In this document: positions 8,588 to 16,595 of the stretch, piece by piece
Layout: each line of letters starts with the position of its first letter
Position numbering within the stretch: the first letter of the stretch is position 1
Source of the DNA: Streptomyces sp. ISL-1
GTDB lineage: Bacteria > Actinomycetota > Actinomycetes > Streptomycetales > Streptomycetaceae
Length of the DNA stretch: 64,000 nt
NCBI RefSeq assembly: GCF_018614585.1
Contig: NZ_JAGGOI010000034.1
Location: 62,001 to 126,000, forward strand
Direction of reading: 5' to 3'
Translations under genes and position numbers: made by a program
The notes under the pieces: generated by a model
What the model saw: the letters and a program-made list of their open reading frames with translations, nothing else
Told to the model about the DNA's origin: nothing
The model's database searches: none

Positions 8588-9038
8588 GATGCGTCCCTTC
8601 CTGAGGATCGGTGCTACCGAGCCGGAAGAGGACATGGGTGCGTGGTGCGTTGCCTTCTGGGGCCGGGATCATCCCGGAGGCATGCGGGGGTGCAACTGGT
8701 GGAGGAGGCGGTGTCAGCCCAGGGCATGACGAAGAATCAGGGGCATTGGGGTATTGCTGAAAGGACTCGGCGGACGGCGACGCCGTACGCGCGGCGGCTG
8801 CGCGGGTAGCGGCAGGCGGCGATTCGGGGGTGCATTCGACTCGCGGGCAGGGCGCAGGCCGGTTCGATGCCGAGCGCATGGGCCGCGTTACGCGCACCCC
8901 GCAGCGCGCGGAGGGCCGCCTGGCCGAGACGGTGACGCCGGACAGCGAGTGCGTACGCGTACGACTCAGGGGCGGCCGGATACGCAAGCGGCGCCCGGCA
9001 GACGACGGTTCAGTCTGCGGGCGCCACGAACCTCGGCA
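8588..9038. other. Intergenic region, no gene seen
   Basis: About 450 bp between the deiminase start and the GYD-protein terminator. The open frames here have Arg/Pro-rich random composition and no ribosome sites. It presumably holds the deiminase promoter; no convincing -35/-10 pair was found. Confidence 0.4.
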
Positions 9039-9060
9039 GCGGGACCGGGCAAGGTCCCGC
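9039..9060 (-). terminator. Hairpin downstream of the GYD gene
   Basis: An 8-bp inverted repeat (GCGGGACC / GGTCCCGC, 6-nt loop) sits 25 bp beyond the stop codon of the minus-strand GYD gene. Confidence 0.55.
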
Positions 9061-9084
9061 GCCGCTTACGCGAAGGGTGGCTCG

Positions 9085-9405
9085 TCAGGCGCCGGGTGCG
9101 CGGTAGTCCACCTTCTTCTGGACTGCTTCGTCGATTTCCTCGGGCGTCAGCAGCACGACCGTGCTCGTGCGAACGCCACCCGCCGCGGACGTAACCAGAC
9201 CCATGGCCGCGGCGGAGGCGTTGCCCGGCAGGTCCACCGTGACGTAAACGTCCTCGTCGCCGAAGGCCCAGTGCATTGATTCGAGCTGACCCCCCAGGCT
9301 CTGGACCATGCGCTCGACGACCTCACGGCGGGCAGTCCCGCCTTCCTTGAGCAGGCCTTTCAGTCCGTCCACCGTCAACTTGACCCTGAAGAGGTATTTC
9401 GACAT
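9085..9405 (-). CDS. GYD-domain protein
   Basis: A 106-residue soluble protein of the GYD family: MSKYLFRVKLTVDGLKGLL at the N-terminus, a central SLGGQLESMHWAFGDEDVYV block (the GYD motif region, here GDEDVY) and VRTSTVVLLTPEEIDEAV near the end. The family is small, of ferredoxin-like fold, and has no assigned reaction. Full length for the family. The start is set by GGAAAGG on the coding strand 6 bp upstream. A short remnant of another gene lies immediately upstream on the same strand. Confidence 0.8.
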   Translation of the reverse strand: MSKYLFRVKLTVDGLKGLLKEGGTARREVVERMVQSLGGQLESMHWAFGDEDVYVTVDLPGNASAAAMGLVTSAAGGVRTSTVVLLTPEEIDEAVQKKVDYRAPGA

Positions 9406-9429
9406 CGGTCTGCGCCTTTCCCGTGATCG

Positions 9430-9549
9430 GTCAGCCGGAGCCGTATGCCTGGAGACCGGCCTGGATGTCGTCGAAGCTCATCACCGGCATGAAGGTGACC
9501 TTGGCACCGAGCTCCTGGAAGAAGGGCTCAGCGATCGCCGGGCAATACC
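9430..9549 (-). pseudogene. Possible C-terminal gene remnant, unknown family
   Basis: On the minus strand a frame between two stops reads as well-behaved protein: AIAEPFFQELGAKVTF followed by MPVMSFDDIQAGLQAYGSG and a TGA. The codon usage matches real Streptomyces genes (third-position G/C nearly throughout), but there is an in-frame stop only about 40 codons upstream and no start with a ribosome site. It looks like the tail of a lost gene. I do not recognise the family. Confidence 0.35.
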
Positions 9550-9692
9550 CTCACGAGCGTTCCATTGCTGGGTGCCGGCGCTGCGTAATGCGCGGGGGAT
9601 TCGCGCGGTGTGGCTGTACAACCATCGTCGCCCCGCGTCAGCGCGACTGCATCCCGGCGGCAGGGCGCGCCTTGCCCACTGCTGTGGCTCGC

Positions 9693-10478
9693 TCAGGACG
9701 TGGACCGCGCCACCAGGGCCGGAGGCGTACGGCTCACTGTCCGGCCCAACGCGGAGCCTGCCCTGGCGAACTTCGCGGCGTCCAGCAGGGCCGCACCGCC
9801 CAGGTCGTTGTTGAAGTACACAAACACATCGTTCTCGTCGGGCCAGGCGTCGGCGATACGCCGGGCCCAGGACTTCAGCGCTTGCCGGCCGTAGCGCGGC
9901 GGTGGCTGCGAGATGCCGCCGTGGAATCGCATGTACCCCCACGACGCGGTGCGCCACAGCGGCGTCACCGGGCGAGACCCCCGGTCCGCCCAGCACAGGG
10001 CGCTGCCGTGCCGTTCCAGCAGCGCCCGGAGCTCGCGCTCCGCCTCCCACCACGACGTGTGGCGGAATTCGACGGCCACCCGAACCGTGCCGGGGAAGCA
10101 CCTGAGGCAGGCGTCCAGAGCCTCGATGTCCTCCCGGAAGTGGGGAGGCAGTTGCAGCAGTACGGGCCCCAGCCGGCTGCCCAGGCCCTCGGCGCGATCC
10201 ATCAGCCGAAGCACGGGCTCCTCGGGCGCGCGCAGCCGCTTCATATGGGTCAGATAGCGGCTGGCTTTGACCGCCATGACGAACCCCTCCGGCGTCTGCT
10301 CCCGCCAGGAGGCGAAGATCTCCCTGGTGGGAAGCCGGTAGAAGGCGTTGTTGTTCTCCACGGTGGCGAAGCGCCGGGCGTACTCCTCCAGCCACAGCCG
10401 CTGCGGGAGCCTGGGCGGATAGAGAACGTCGCGCCAGTCCTTGTACTGCCATCCCGAGGTTCCGACGAGCATGGGCAT
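9693..10478 (-). CDS. DUF72 (YecE-like) family protein
   Basis: A 261-residue protein opening with LVGTSGWQYKDWRDVLYP, the hallmark of the DUF72/YecE family, followed by VENNNAFYRLPT, FVMAVKASRYLTHMKRL, LGPVLLQLPPHF, VAVEFRHTSWW and the closing DVFVYFNNDLGGAAL. The fold is a TIM barrel; the reaction is unknown. All conserved blocks are present and the length is usual. ATG at 10478 is followed two codons later by another ATG, so the start may be 10472. Monocistronic. Confidence 0.85.
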   Translation of the reverse strand: MPMLVGTSGWQYKDWRDVLYPPRLPQRLWLEEYARRFATVENNNAFYRLPTREIFASWREQTPEGFVMAVKASRYLTHMKRLRAPEEPVLRLMDRAEGLGSRLGPVLLQLPPHFREDIEALDACLRCFPGTVRVAVEFRHTSWWEAERELRALLERHGSALCWADRGSRPVTPLWRTASWGYMRFHGGISQPPPRYGRQALKSWARRIADAWPDENDVFVYFNNDLGGAALLDAAKFARAGSALGRTVSRTPPALVARSTS

Positions 10479-10713
10479 GGTCCGATCCCTGCCCAGGGAA
10501 CCAGAAAATATCGCCCCATTTCAGGCATATCTCTAACTGGTGTGGACCAGTCGAGGCCGCCCGGCGTCCGCCACCCCGCCCGGCACGACACCGGGCGGGA
10601 ACTCGCGGGTCACCGCGGCCACCGTGATCCTGTTCCGGACGGTCAGCGGTGAACTCCGGGCGAACAGGTGGCGCAGGTGCCCGTCGCTCGGTCGCTCGGG
10701 CGAACCCGCTTCG

Positions 10714-10725
10714 TATGCTGCATAG
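10714..10725 (+). promoter_or_regulatory. Possible -10 box of a near-leaderless arsR transcript
   Basis: TATGCT at 10714-10719 stands 6-7 bp before the ATG of the ArsR gene at 10726. That spacing would give a leaderless or nearly leaderless transcript, common in Streptomyces, and fits the absence of a ribosome site. No clear -35 was found. Confidence 0.35.
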
Positions 10726-11100
10726 ATGGCCGTCGCTGTATCGGGCCCGGAATCGGGCGAGGAGCCCATCGGAGGGTGTGCGCCTTCCCTGACCGCCCCC
10801 CTGGCGGAGCGGGACCGGGTCGAGCGCATCGCCCGCGTGCTGAAGGCGGTTGCCGACCCAACCCGGTTGCAGCTGCTGTATCTGATCCAGACCGCGCCCG
10901 GCGGCGAGGCATGCGTCTGCAATCTGACCGAGAAGCTCGGGCTGCGGCAGCCCACCGTCAGTCACCATCTGAAGACCATGGCCACCGCGGGACTGCTCGC
11001 GCGTGAGAAGCGTGGCACCTGGGTCTGGTACTCGGTCGACCGCGACGGGATGCGAGCGGTGCGGGACATCCTGCGCTCACCCGTCGGCGCACTGATCTGA
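10726..11100 (+). CDS. ArsR-family metalloregulatory repressor
   Basis: A 124-residue winged-helix regulator of ArsR/SmtB type. LKAVADPTRLQLLYLIQ begins the DNA-binding domain; the recognition-helix region is LGLRQPTVSHHLKTM, with GLLAREKRGTWVWYSV as the wing. The ACVCNLTE segment contains the Cys-x-Cys metal box of the alpha-3 type found in ArsR/CadC-like sensors, so a soft metal or metalloid ligand is plausible. No transporter or metal resistance gene is adjacent, so the target is not evident; it converges on the pstS-like gene. ATG at 10726 probably starts a leaderless message. Confidence 0.85.
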   Translation: MAVAVSGPESGEEPIGGCAPSLTAPLAERDRVERIARVLKAVADPTRLQLLYLIQTAPGGEACVCNLTEKLGLRQPTVSHHLKTMATAGLLAREKRGTWVWYSVDRDGMRAVRDILRSPVGALI

Positions 11101-11239
11101 CGGGCGGCGCGGCCGTCTTGACGAGCCGTACGGATACGGCGCAAGCCGCGCCCGAGACCTGCTCGGCCACGGCGCCCGGACCGGCCCCGCCGCCACCCTC
11201 GTCGGCGTCAGCCGCCCGGCTCGCGGGCAGGCGACGCGA

Positions 11240-12358
11240 TCAGGACAGCGTCTGAACGACCTGACGCACCTGGCCGGCGACCGAGTCCGGCAGCGGGGCG
11301 TAGTGGATTCCCGGGAGGGCCTTTTGTCCTTCTTCACCGGCGGTATAGGCCAGGAAGGACTTCAGGGCGGGGAGGGTTTCGGCCCGGTTTCCCGTGTCGC
11401 ACACGATCTCGTAGGTGACCTGAACGATCGGATACGCACCTTCGGCGGAGGTTGCGTAGTCGAACTCCAAGGTCAGGTCCTTGCCCGTGCCGGCGATTTC
11501 GGCTTCGGCCATGCCCGCGGAGGCGGTCCTCGGTGTGGGGGCGACGGGCCGGGAGGCTCCAGTGTCGATCTTGACTGTGCTGATCTTGCCCGCGGCGGCG
11601 AAGGACAGCTCGAAGTAGCCGATCGAGCCGTCGAGCGACTGCACCTGCGACGCGACACCGATGGACCCGCTCGCGGCTTCACCGCCCTTGCCCTCCCAGG
11701 ACTTCTTCACGGGGTGTGGCCAGGAACCGCCTGCGGCGCCGGCCAGGTAGGCATTGAGGTTCTGGGTGGTGCCGGAGTCGTCGGACCGGTGCACGGGATG
11801 AACGGGCACCGACGGCAGTTTCGCGCCCGGGTTCAGCCGCCGGATGTCGGGGTGGTTCCAGGAGGTGATCCGCGAGTCGAAGATCTTCGCCAGGGTCGGG
11901 GCGTCGAGCACCAGATCGTCCACGCCCTGAAGGTTGAAGCCGATCGCGATGGGGCCGCCGACCATCGGAAGGTCAATGGCCCGGCCGCCCGCGCAGACGT
12001 CCTTCGACCACTGGACCTCTTCGGGTTTCAGGGCGCCGTCAGAGCCGCCGAAGCCGGTCGCCCCCCGGAGGAACTGGGCCACGCCGGCGCCCGAGCCCAG
12101 GGGGTTGTACCTGATCTGCACGCCTGTGCACGCGCGTTGGTACTGCTTGATCCAGTACTCCATGGCGTTCTGCTGAGCCGTCGACCCCGAGCCGGGCAGC
12201 TGACCCTGCGTGGCGCACTCGATCTTGGCCGCGGCCGGGTCGGCGGCCGAGGCCTCACCGGCGGGGGAGCTGTCCGTGTCGCAGGCGGTCAGCAGCATGC
12301 TCGTCAACGCGGCCGCCGCGGCGAGTGCGATCCGTCCCTTCGTGGGTCGACGCTGCAC
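11240..12358 (-). CDS. pstS: PstS-like phosphate-binding lipoprotein
   Basis: A 372-residue substrate-binding protein of the phosphate ABC transporter family. The N-terminus is a lipoprotein signal (LTSMLLTAC, lipidated Cys26), followed by the PstS landmarks LPGSGSTAQQNAMEYW, YNPLGSGAGVAQFL, GGSDGALKPEE, DDSGTTQNLNAYL, and GGKGGEAASGS-like loops. The SGS and SGTT loops contact phosphate in this family. The usual partners pstC, pstA and pstB are not present, so this is an orphan here and may be an extra binding protein for a transporter elsewhere. It is divergent from the XylF-like gene across about 360 bp. Confidence 0.82.
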   Translation of the reverse strand: MQRRPTKGRIALAAAAALTSMLLTACDTDSSPAGEASAADPAAAKIECATQGQLPGSGSTAQQNAMEYWIKQYQRACTGVQIRYNPLGSGAGVAQFLRGATGFGGSDGALKPEEVQWSKDVCAGGRAIDLPMVGGPIAIGFNLQGVDDLVLDAPTLAKIFDSRITSWNHPDIRRLNPGAKLPSVPVHPVHRSDDSGTTQNLNAYLAGAAGGSWPHPVKKSWEGKGGEAASGSIGVASQVQSLDGSIGYFELSFAAAGKISTVKIDTGASRPVAPTPRTASAGMAEAEIAGTGKDLTLEFDYATSAEGAYPIVQVTYEIVCDTGNRAETLPALKSFLAYTAGEEGQKALPGIHYAPLPDSVAGQVRQVVQTLS

Positions 12359-12719
12359 TTTGCTCTCCTAAGACACCACGAATGAGGCGAATCGGCAGGG
12401 GGCGCCCGGTGAGCGTCGCCTGTCGCCCGGAATATAGATATTCGGCGATGTTTCGCGCTCATAGGCGACATCGGTGCGAACATCAGCCGTCATACCGTCG
12501 TACATGCGGTTACCGGGCGCGCTCGACGGTCTTGACGTACGCCACCGACGGATGCCGGAACGCGCTCCGTCGGCCAGTGCCTGGCTTCATTTAAATAATG
12601 AACAAGACTGTTGCCATCTCGTTAATATTGTACTTCTTGACGCTTTTGTCGGGGCAGAGTTGACTTCCAGCCACCTCGGCCACAACTACGTGGCCAGTCA
12701 GGGAGGTTGATTTCCACCG
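12359..12719. promoter_or_regulatory. Divergent promoter region between two orphan binding-protein genes
   Basis: 361 bp with no gene. The half nearer the XylF-like gene (about 12587-12660) is markedly AT-rich for this genome (TTTAAATAATGAACAAG, TTAATATTGTACTTC), which suggests promoter or regulator sites. A GCTCACCGGGC sequence on the minus strand upstream of pstS (about 12403-12413) weakly resembles a PhoP (PHO-box) half unit but only one unit is visible. Confidence 0.45.
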
Positions 12720-13811
12720 ATGAACGCATATCTGCCTCGCGCCGCCGTTGCCCTCGCTGCTTCCGCGATGGCCGTCTCGCTCACCTCCTGTATCAGCACT
12801 CAGGACTCGGGTGTGAGGGCGGGCGACGACATCACTGTCGGTCTGCTCCTTCCGGAGAACCAGGCTGCTCGCTACGAGAAGTTCGACAAACCGGTCATCG
12901 AGGACAAGATCAGACAGTTGACCAACGGCAAGGGTAAAGTCCTCTATGCCAATGCGAACCAGGACGCCACTCTGCAGACGCAGCAGGTAGAAACCATGAT
13001 CACGAACAAGGCCGACGTCCTGATCGTGGACGCGGTCGACTCCAAGGCCATAGCCGAATCGGTCAAGAAGGCCAAGGACGCGGGCATCCCGGTCGTCGCC
13101 TTCGACCGTCTCGCCGAGGGCCCGATCGACGCCTACACCTCGTTCGACAACGAAGAGGTCGGCCATGTCCAGGGCAAGGCGCTGTTGCAGGCGCTCGGCT
13201 CCAATGCCAAGTCGGGCGAGATCGTGATGATGAACGGCGCGATCACCGACCCGAACGCCGCGCAGTTCAAGAAGGGCGCGCACAACGAGCTCAACGGCAA
13301 GGTGAACATCGGCAAGGAGTACGACACCAAGGAGTGGAAGCCGGAGAACGCCAACGCCAACATGGAGGCCGCGATCTCGGCCCTCGGCAAGGACAAGATC
13401 ATCGGCGTCTACTCCGCCAACGACGGTATGGCGGGCGGCATCATCGCCGCCCTGAAGGCCGGCGGCGTCTCCCCCCTCCCGCCGGTCACCGGCCAGGACG
13501 CCGAACTCGCCGCCGTGCAGCGGATCGTCGCCGGTGAGCAGTTCATGAGCGTCTACAAGCCGTACGCCCCGGAGGCCAACGCAGCGGCCGAGATGGCGAT
13601 CCTGCTCGCCAGGGGCATGTCGCTCAACTCCATGGCTCAGGCGGACGTCGACAGTCCGACCAACAAGGGCATCCCCTCGGTGCTGGTCCCGGTCATCTCG
13701 CTGACCGAGGACAACATCAAGGAGACGGTCATCGCGGACGGCGTGTACACGGTCGCCGAGATCTGCACCCCGAAGTACAAGGCCGCCTGCGAGAACCTCG
13801 GCCTGAAGTAG
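12720..13811 (+). CDS. Sugar-binding lipoprotein, D-xylose (XylF) type
   Basis: A 363-residue periplasmic-binding-protein type 1 lipoprotein: signal with lipobox VSLTSC (Cys about 23), then TVGLLLPENQAARYEKFD, DVLIVDAVDSKAIAE, GIPVVAFDRLAEGP, VMMNGAITDPNAAQFKKG, VYSANDGMAGGIIAAL and VTGQDAELAAVQRI. This combination (sugar-contacting FDR and NDGMAGG, and GQDAE) is typical of the XylF/ChvE group that binds xylose or related aldoses. No ATPase or permease genes follow, so it is an orphan binding protein. GGGAGG lies about 14 bp before the ATG, a rather long spacing. A strong terminator follows. Confidence 0.82.
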   Translation: MNAYLPRAAVALAASAMAVSLTSCISTQDSGVRAGDDITVGLLLPENQAARYEKFDKPVIEDKIRQLTNGKGKVLYANANQDATLQTQQVETMITNKADVLIVDAVDSKAIAESVKKAKDAGIPVVAFDRLAEGPIDAYTSFDNEEVGHVQGKALLQALGSNAKSGEIVMMNGAITDPNAAQFKKGAHNELNGKVNIGKEYDTKEWKPENANANMEAAISALGKDKIIGVYSANDGMAGGIIAALKAGGVSPLPPVTGQDAELAAVQRIVAGEQFMSVYKPYAPEANAAAEMAILLARGMSLNSMAQADVDSPTNKGIPSVLVPVISLTEDNIKETVIADGVYTVAEICTPKYKAACENLGLK

Positions 13812-13872
13812 GTCCCGCCGGCCCCCCCGCGGAGCGCGCGCCGCCACGAACGGAAACCTTGGGGCGTCGGGT

Positions 13873-13903
13873 GCCCCCTGCCCAGCGTCCCTGGGCGGGG
13901 GGC
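13873..13903 (+). terminator. Terminator after the XylF-like gene
   Basis: A 13-bp stem (GCCCCCTGCCCAG with CTGGGCGGGGGGC, one G-T pair) and 5-nt loop, 62 bp after the stop codon. It could also serve the convergent cyclotransferase gene. Confidence 0.75.
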
Positions 13904-13941
13904 TTGATGCGTTCCCCTCCGGCAGATGGCCTGCTGCAGAG

Positions 13942-14784
13942 TCACCTGGGAACGAAGGTGACCCGGAACATCTTGGGCCACCACTTGCCGGTGAGCAGGA
14001 ACTGATCGGTCCCCGGAACGGCCGCAATACCGTTCATCACCTGCGCCCGCTGCTTCTCGGCCGCGCTGAGCAGGGCCGGAGCCTCGATGTCGCCGGTCAC
14101 AGTGCCGGTGTTCGCGTCGATGCGCACAATCCGGTCGGCGGGCCAGACGTTGGCGTACACGATGTCGCCTACGCATTCCAGTTCATTCAGCCGCCCCACG
14201 GGCTGCCCATGTGCGGTGACGGCAACATCCCCTGTCTTCGCGAGTGTCCTGGGGTCCCGGAAGATGAGCCGGGAGGAGCCGTCGGTCGTCACCAGCCGGT
14301 CGCGAAGGGGCTGGTGGCACACTCCCCAGCCTTCGTCCTCATAAGGGACCTGGCGCAACTCGGCCAACGTCCTTGTGTCCCGCTCGATCGCGATGCCGTT
14401 CTTCCACGTGAGCTGCCACAGAGTGGGCCCCATGACGGTGATTCCCTCGCCGAACAGCGGCTGGGGCAAATCGGCGCGGACCTCCGGTGGCTTGCCGAGC
14501 GGCCCCGCCCGAACCGACGACTGTCCGACCACGCCTGTGCTCTCGTACAGCGTGCCGCCGGACAGTTCCAGGCCCTGGGTGAAAGCCGTCGGGTCATGGG
14601 GCAGGATCTCGACGACCTCGGCCCGCAGTTGCTCGACCTCGACCTCGGCCTCGACCCCTGCCGCGGGCCGCTTATGCGTGCCGGGGCCGTGGTCCCCGGC
14701 TCCGCCCACCGAATCACAGGAAAGTACGAGCATCCCGCCGGCCAGGGCCACGGCCGCGACAGGGATCACCAGCGCAAAACGCAT
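13942..14784 (-). CDS. Glutaminyl-peptide cyclotransferase, putative lipoprotein
   Basis: A 280-residue protein of the plant/bacterial-type glutaminyl cyclase family (five-bladed propeller). The diagnostic PTAFTQGLEL follows the N-terminal extension, then LYESTGVVGQSSV, GEGITVMGPTLWQLTWKNG, EGWGVCHQPLRDRLVTTDGSS and LNELECVGDIVYANVWPAD, all typical. It should form N-terminal pyroglutamate on peptides. The N-terminus (MLVLSC, Cys23) resembles a lipoprotein signal, so it is probably anchored outside the membrane. A Glu-Val rich spacer follows the Cys. Monocistronic, between two strong terminators. Confidence 0.82.
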   Translation of the reverse strand: MRFALVIPVAAVALAGGMLVLSCDSVGGAGDHGPGTHKRPAAGVEAEVEVEQLRAEVVEILPHDPTAFTQGLELSGGTLYESTGVVGQSSVRAGPLGKPPEVRADLPQPLFGEGITVMGPTLWQLTWKNGIAIERDTRTLAELRQVPYEDEGWGVCHQPLRDRLVTTDGSSRLIFRDPRTLAKTGDVAVTAHGQPVGRLNELECVGDIVYANVWPADRIVRIDANTGTVTGDIEAPALLSAAEKQRAQVMNGIAAVPGTDQFLLTGKWWPKMFRVTFVPR

Positions 14785-14923
14785 GATCCTGACACTGCCA
14801 CAGGGGCCGACAAGAGCAACGTTGCCCCGCCCGGCAGCGCACAGACGCTTCTTCCCCAGGCGTAGTTGTCCACGGGGGGAGCCTCGTCCGGGCGGGTGTC
14901 CGTCGCGCGCGCCACATCCTGGA

Positions 14924-14972
14924 CCCCGACTCTGTCGTGCCCCGGCGGCGCCGGGGCACGACAGAGTCGGGG
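14924..14972 (-). terminator. Perfect 23-bp hairpin after the tyrosine-autokinase gene
   Basis: A 23-bp uninterrupted inverted repeat with a 3-nt loop, beginning 22 bp beyond the stop of the minus-strand kinase gene. It has the position of a terminator, but the stem is much longer than needed; a matching 23-bp, 3-nt-loop hairpin sits at 20220-20268. Confidence 0.8.
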
Positions 14973-14993
14973 GAGAGGAAGGTCCAGCTGGTT

Positions 14994-16481
14994 CTACGGC
15001 CGTGTCTTGACCGGAACCGGCACCCCGTGGCCGTTGGCGGCCGACCCCGGGCTGGGGACCACTGCCGCCGAGCGCGACGACACCAGCGCGGTGAACCGGG
15101 CTTTCGCGCTCTGCTTCGGCCGGTACTTGTACGCATAGCTGTACGCTTCGCCCTCCCCTCGTGCCGGAGCGCCGTTCAGGACGGCCCCCAGCACAGGGAC
15201 ATTGACGCGTTCGAGGATGCGCAAGGCGTCGACGATCTGGCTCCGGCTAGTCCGCCCGGCGCGCGCCACGAGCAGATAGCCGTCGACAGAGGGCGCCATC
15301 GCTGCGGTGTCGGCAAAGGGAAGCACCGGAGCGGTGTCCACCACGACATGGTCGAACTGCTCGGCAAGAGTCCGCAGCAAAGAGCCGAATTGGCTGCTTC
15401 CGAGGAGCTGGGTCGGGTTGGGCGGAATCACCCCACTGGTGAGTACGGAAAAGGACCCGGCCGACTGCAGGACCTCATGCAGCTCGGCCTGGCCCACCAG
15501 AGCTGTGGTGAGCCCCGCGTTCCTGACCAGACCGAGGGCTGCCGCAATCGAAGGGCGGCGCAGGTCGCAGTCGATCAGGCATACCCTTGCCCCCTCTTCG
15601 GCCAGTGTGGCGGCCAGGTTGACCGACACGCTGCTCTTGCCCTCACGAGGCAGCGGGCTGGTGACCGCGATCACCTTCGGCCGCTGGTCCACCTCCGCGA
15701 ACTGCAGGTTCACCCGAAGCTTCCGGAACCCTTCCGCGCGAGGACCGTGCACGTCGTCGCGCAGGGAGACCGGCTGGCGTACGGCTCGCGGGTCCTGAAC
15801 GATGCTGGACAGCACCGGAGGCCCGCCCGCTCCTGCCAGGCACTCGTCGAGGGCTTTGGAATCACGCATCGAGGTGTCCACCGTCTCCAGCGCGACACCC
15901 AGCCCCAGCCCGAGAACCAGGCCCGCTGTCAGACCGAGCGCGACATTGAGAATGGTGTTCGGGGATGAAGGCGCGTCCGGCACCGTGGCAGGCTGGGTGA
16001 TGGTGAGTCGCACCGGGGACGGGGACTTGCTTTTCTCCGGACGTTCCAGCTCCCTGATCACCTGGGCGAAGCGAGCAGCAACAGCGTTGCTGATACGGGC
16101 GGCTCGTCCCGCACGGATGTCGGTGACGGTCAGACGGACCAGCACCGTGTTGAGCGGCGCCTCGGCCGAGATCCGCGAAGCCAGTTGGGTCGGCGTCATA
16201 TCGAGCCGGAGGGCTTTCACGACCGGCTTGGTCACCTGCGGGCTGGCCGCCACGTCGGCGTAGGACTGGACTCTCGCCTGGGTGAACGCGTTCCCCTGAT
16301 TGAGCTGGGACGTGTCGGCACCACCCTGGAGGGAAGCGAACAGGGTTGTCGTTGCGCGGTACTCAGGAGTGGCGACGGCACTTGCCAGGATGCCTGCCGC
16401 CGTCCCCAGCAGAGCCACAACGGCGATGACGCGCCATCGGCGGGATAGGACTCGAAGGTAGTCGCGCAAATCCAAGGTCAT
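14994..16481 (-). CDS. Polysaccharide co-polymerase/tyrosine autokinase (Wzz-BY-kinase, Wzc-like)
   Basis: A 495-residue membrane protein fusing a Wzz chain-length domain to a bacterial tyrosine kinase. A first transmembrane helix (about 19-41) follows the short cytoplasmic MTLDLRDYLRVLSRRWR; a second (about 175-198, LNVALGLTAGLVLGLGLGVAL) precedes the kinase. Kinase motifs: Walker A PLPREGKSSVSVNLA, Walker A' VCLIDCDLRRP and Walker B HVVVDTAPVLP. The tail has the tyrosine cluster EAYSYAYKYRP that is autophosphorylated in such kinases. It should control export and chain length of the polysaccharide made by this locus, opposed by the tyrosine phosphatase at 32.7-33.3 kb. Downstream gene of a two-gene unit with the UDP-sugar dehydrogenase. 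Confidence 0.88.
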   Translation of the reverse strand: MTLDLRDYLRVLSRRWRVIAVVALLGTAAGILASAVATPEYRATTTLFASLQGGADTSQLNQGNAFTQARVQSYADVAASPQVTKPVVKALRLDMTPTQLASRISAEAPLNTVLVRLTVTDIRAGRAARISNAVAARFAQVIRELERPEKSKSPSPVRLTITQPATVPDAPSSPNTILNVALGLTAGLVLGLGLGVALETVDTSMRDSKALDECLAGAGGPPVLSSIVQDPRAVRQPVSLRDDVHGPRAEGFRKLRVNLQFAEVDQRPKVIAVTSPLPREGKSSVSVNLAATLAEEGARVCLIDCDLRRPSIAAALGLVRNAGLTTALVGQAELHEVLQSAGSFSVLTSGVIPPNPTQLLGSSQFGSLLRTLAEQFDHVVVDTAPVLPFADTAAMAPSVDGYLLVARAGRTSRSQIVDALRILERVNVPVLGAVLNGAPARGEGEAYSYAYKYRPKQSAKARFTALVSSRSAAVVPSPGSAANGHGVPVPVKTRP

Positions 16482-16595
16482 CCCCGATCGGAGCGAGTGA
16501 GTGAACCGTCACCCTAGGACCACACTGAGGGATTTACGGCACGTGGCATGCATGTGCACCATTTCGTACCCCAACGGAGTGCACGGGCGTTTCTT

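Noticed and set aside
8412..8987. 191-codon minus-strand frame upstream of the deiminase
   Set aside because: Overlaps the deiminase start in another frame, Pro/Ser/Arg-rich, no ribosome site or motif.
12403..12413. PHO-box upstream of the pstS-like gene
   Set aside because: Only one degenerate GCTCACC-type unit is visible; a PhoP site needs at least two in tandem.
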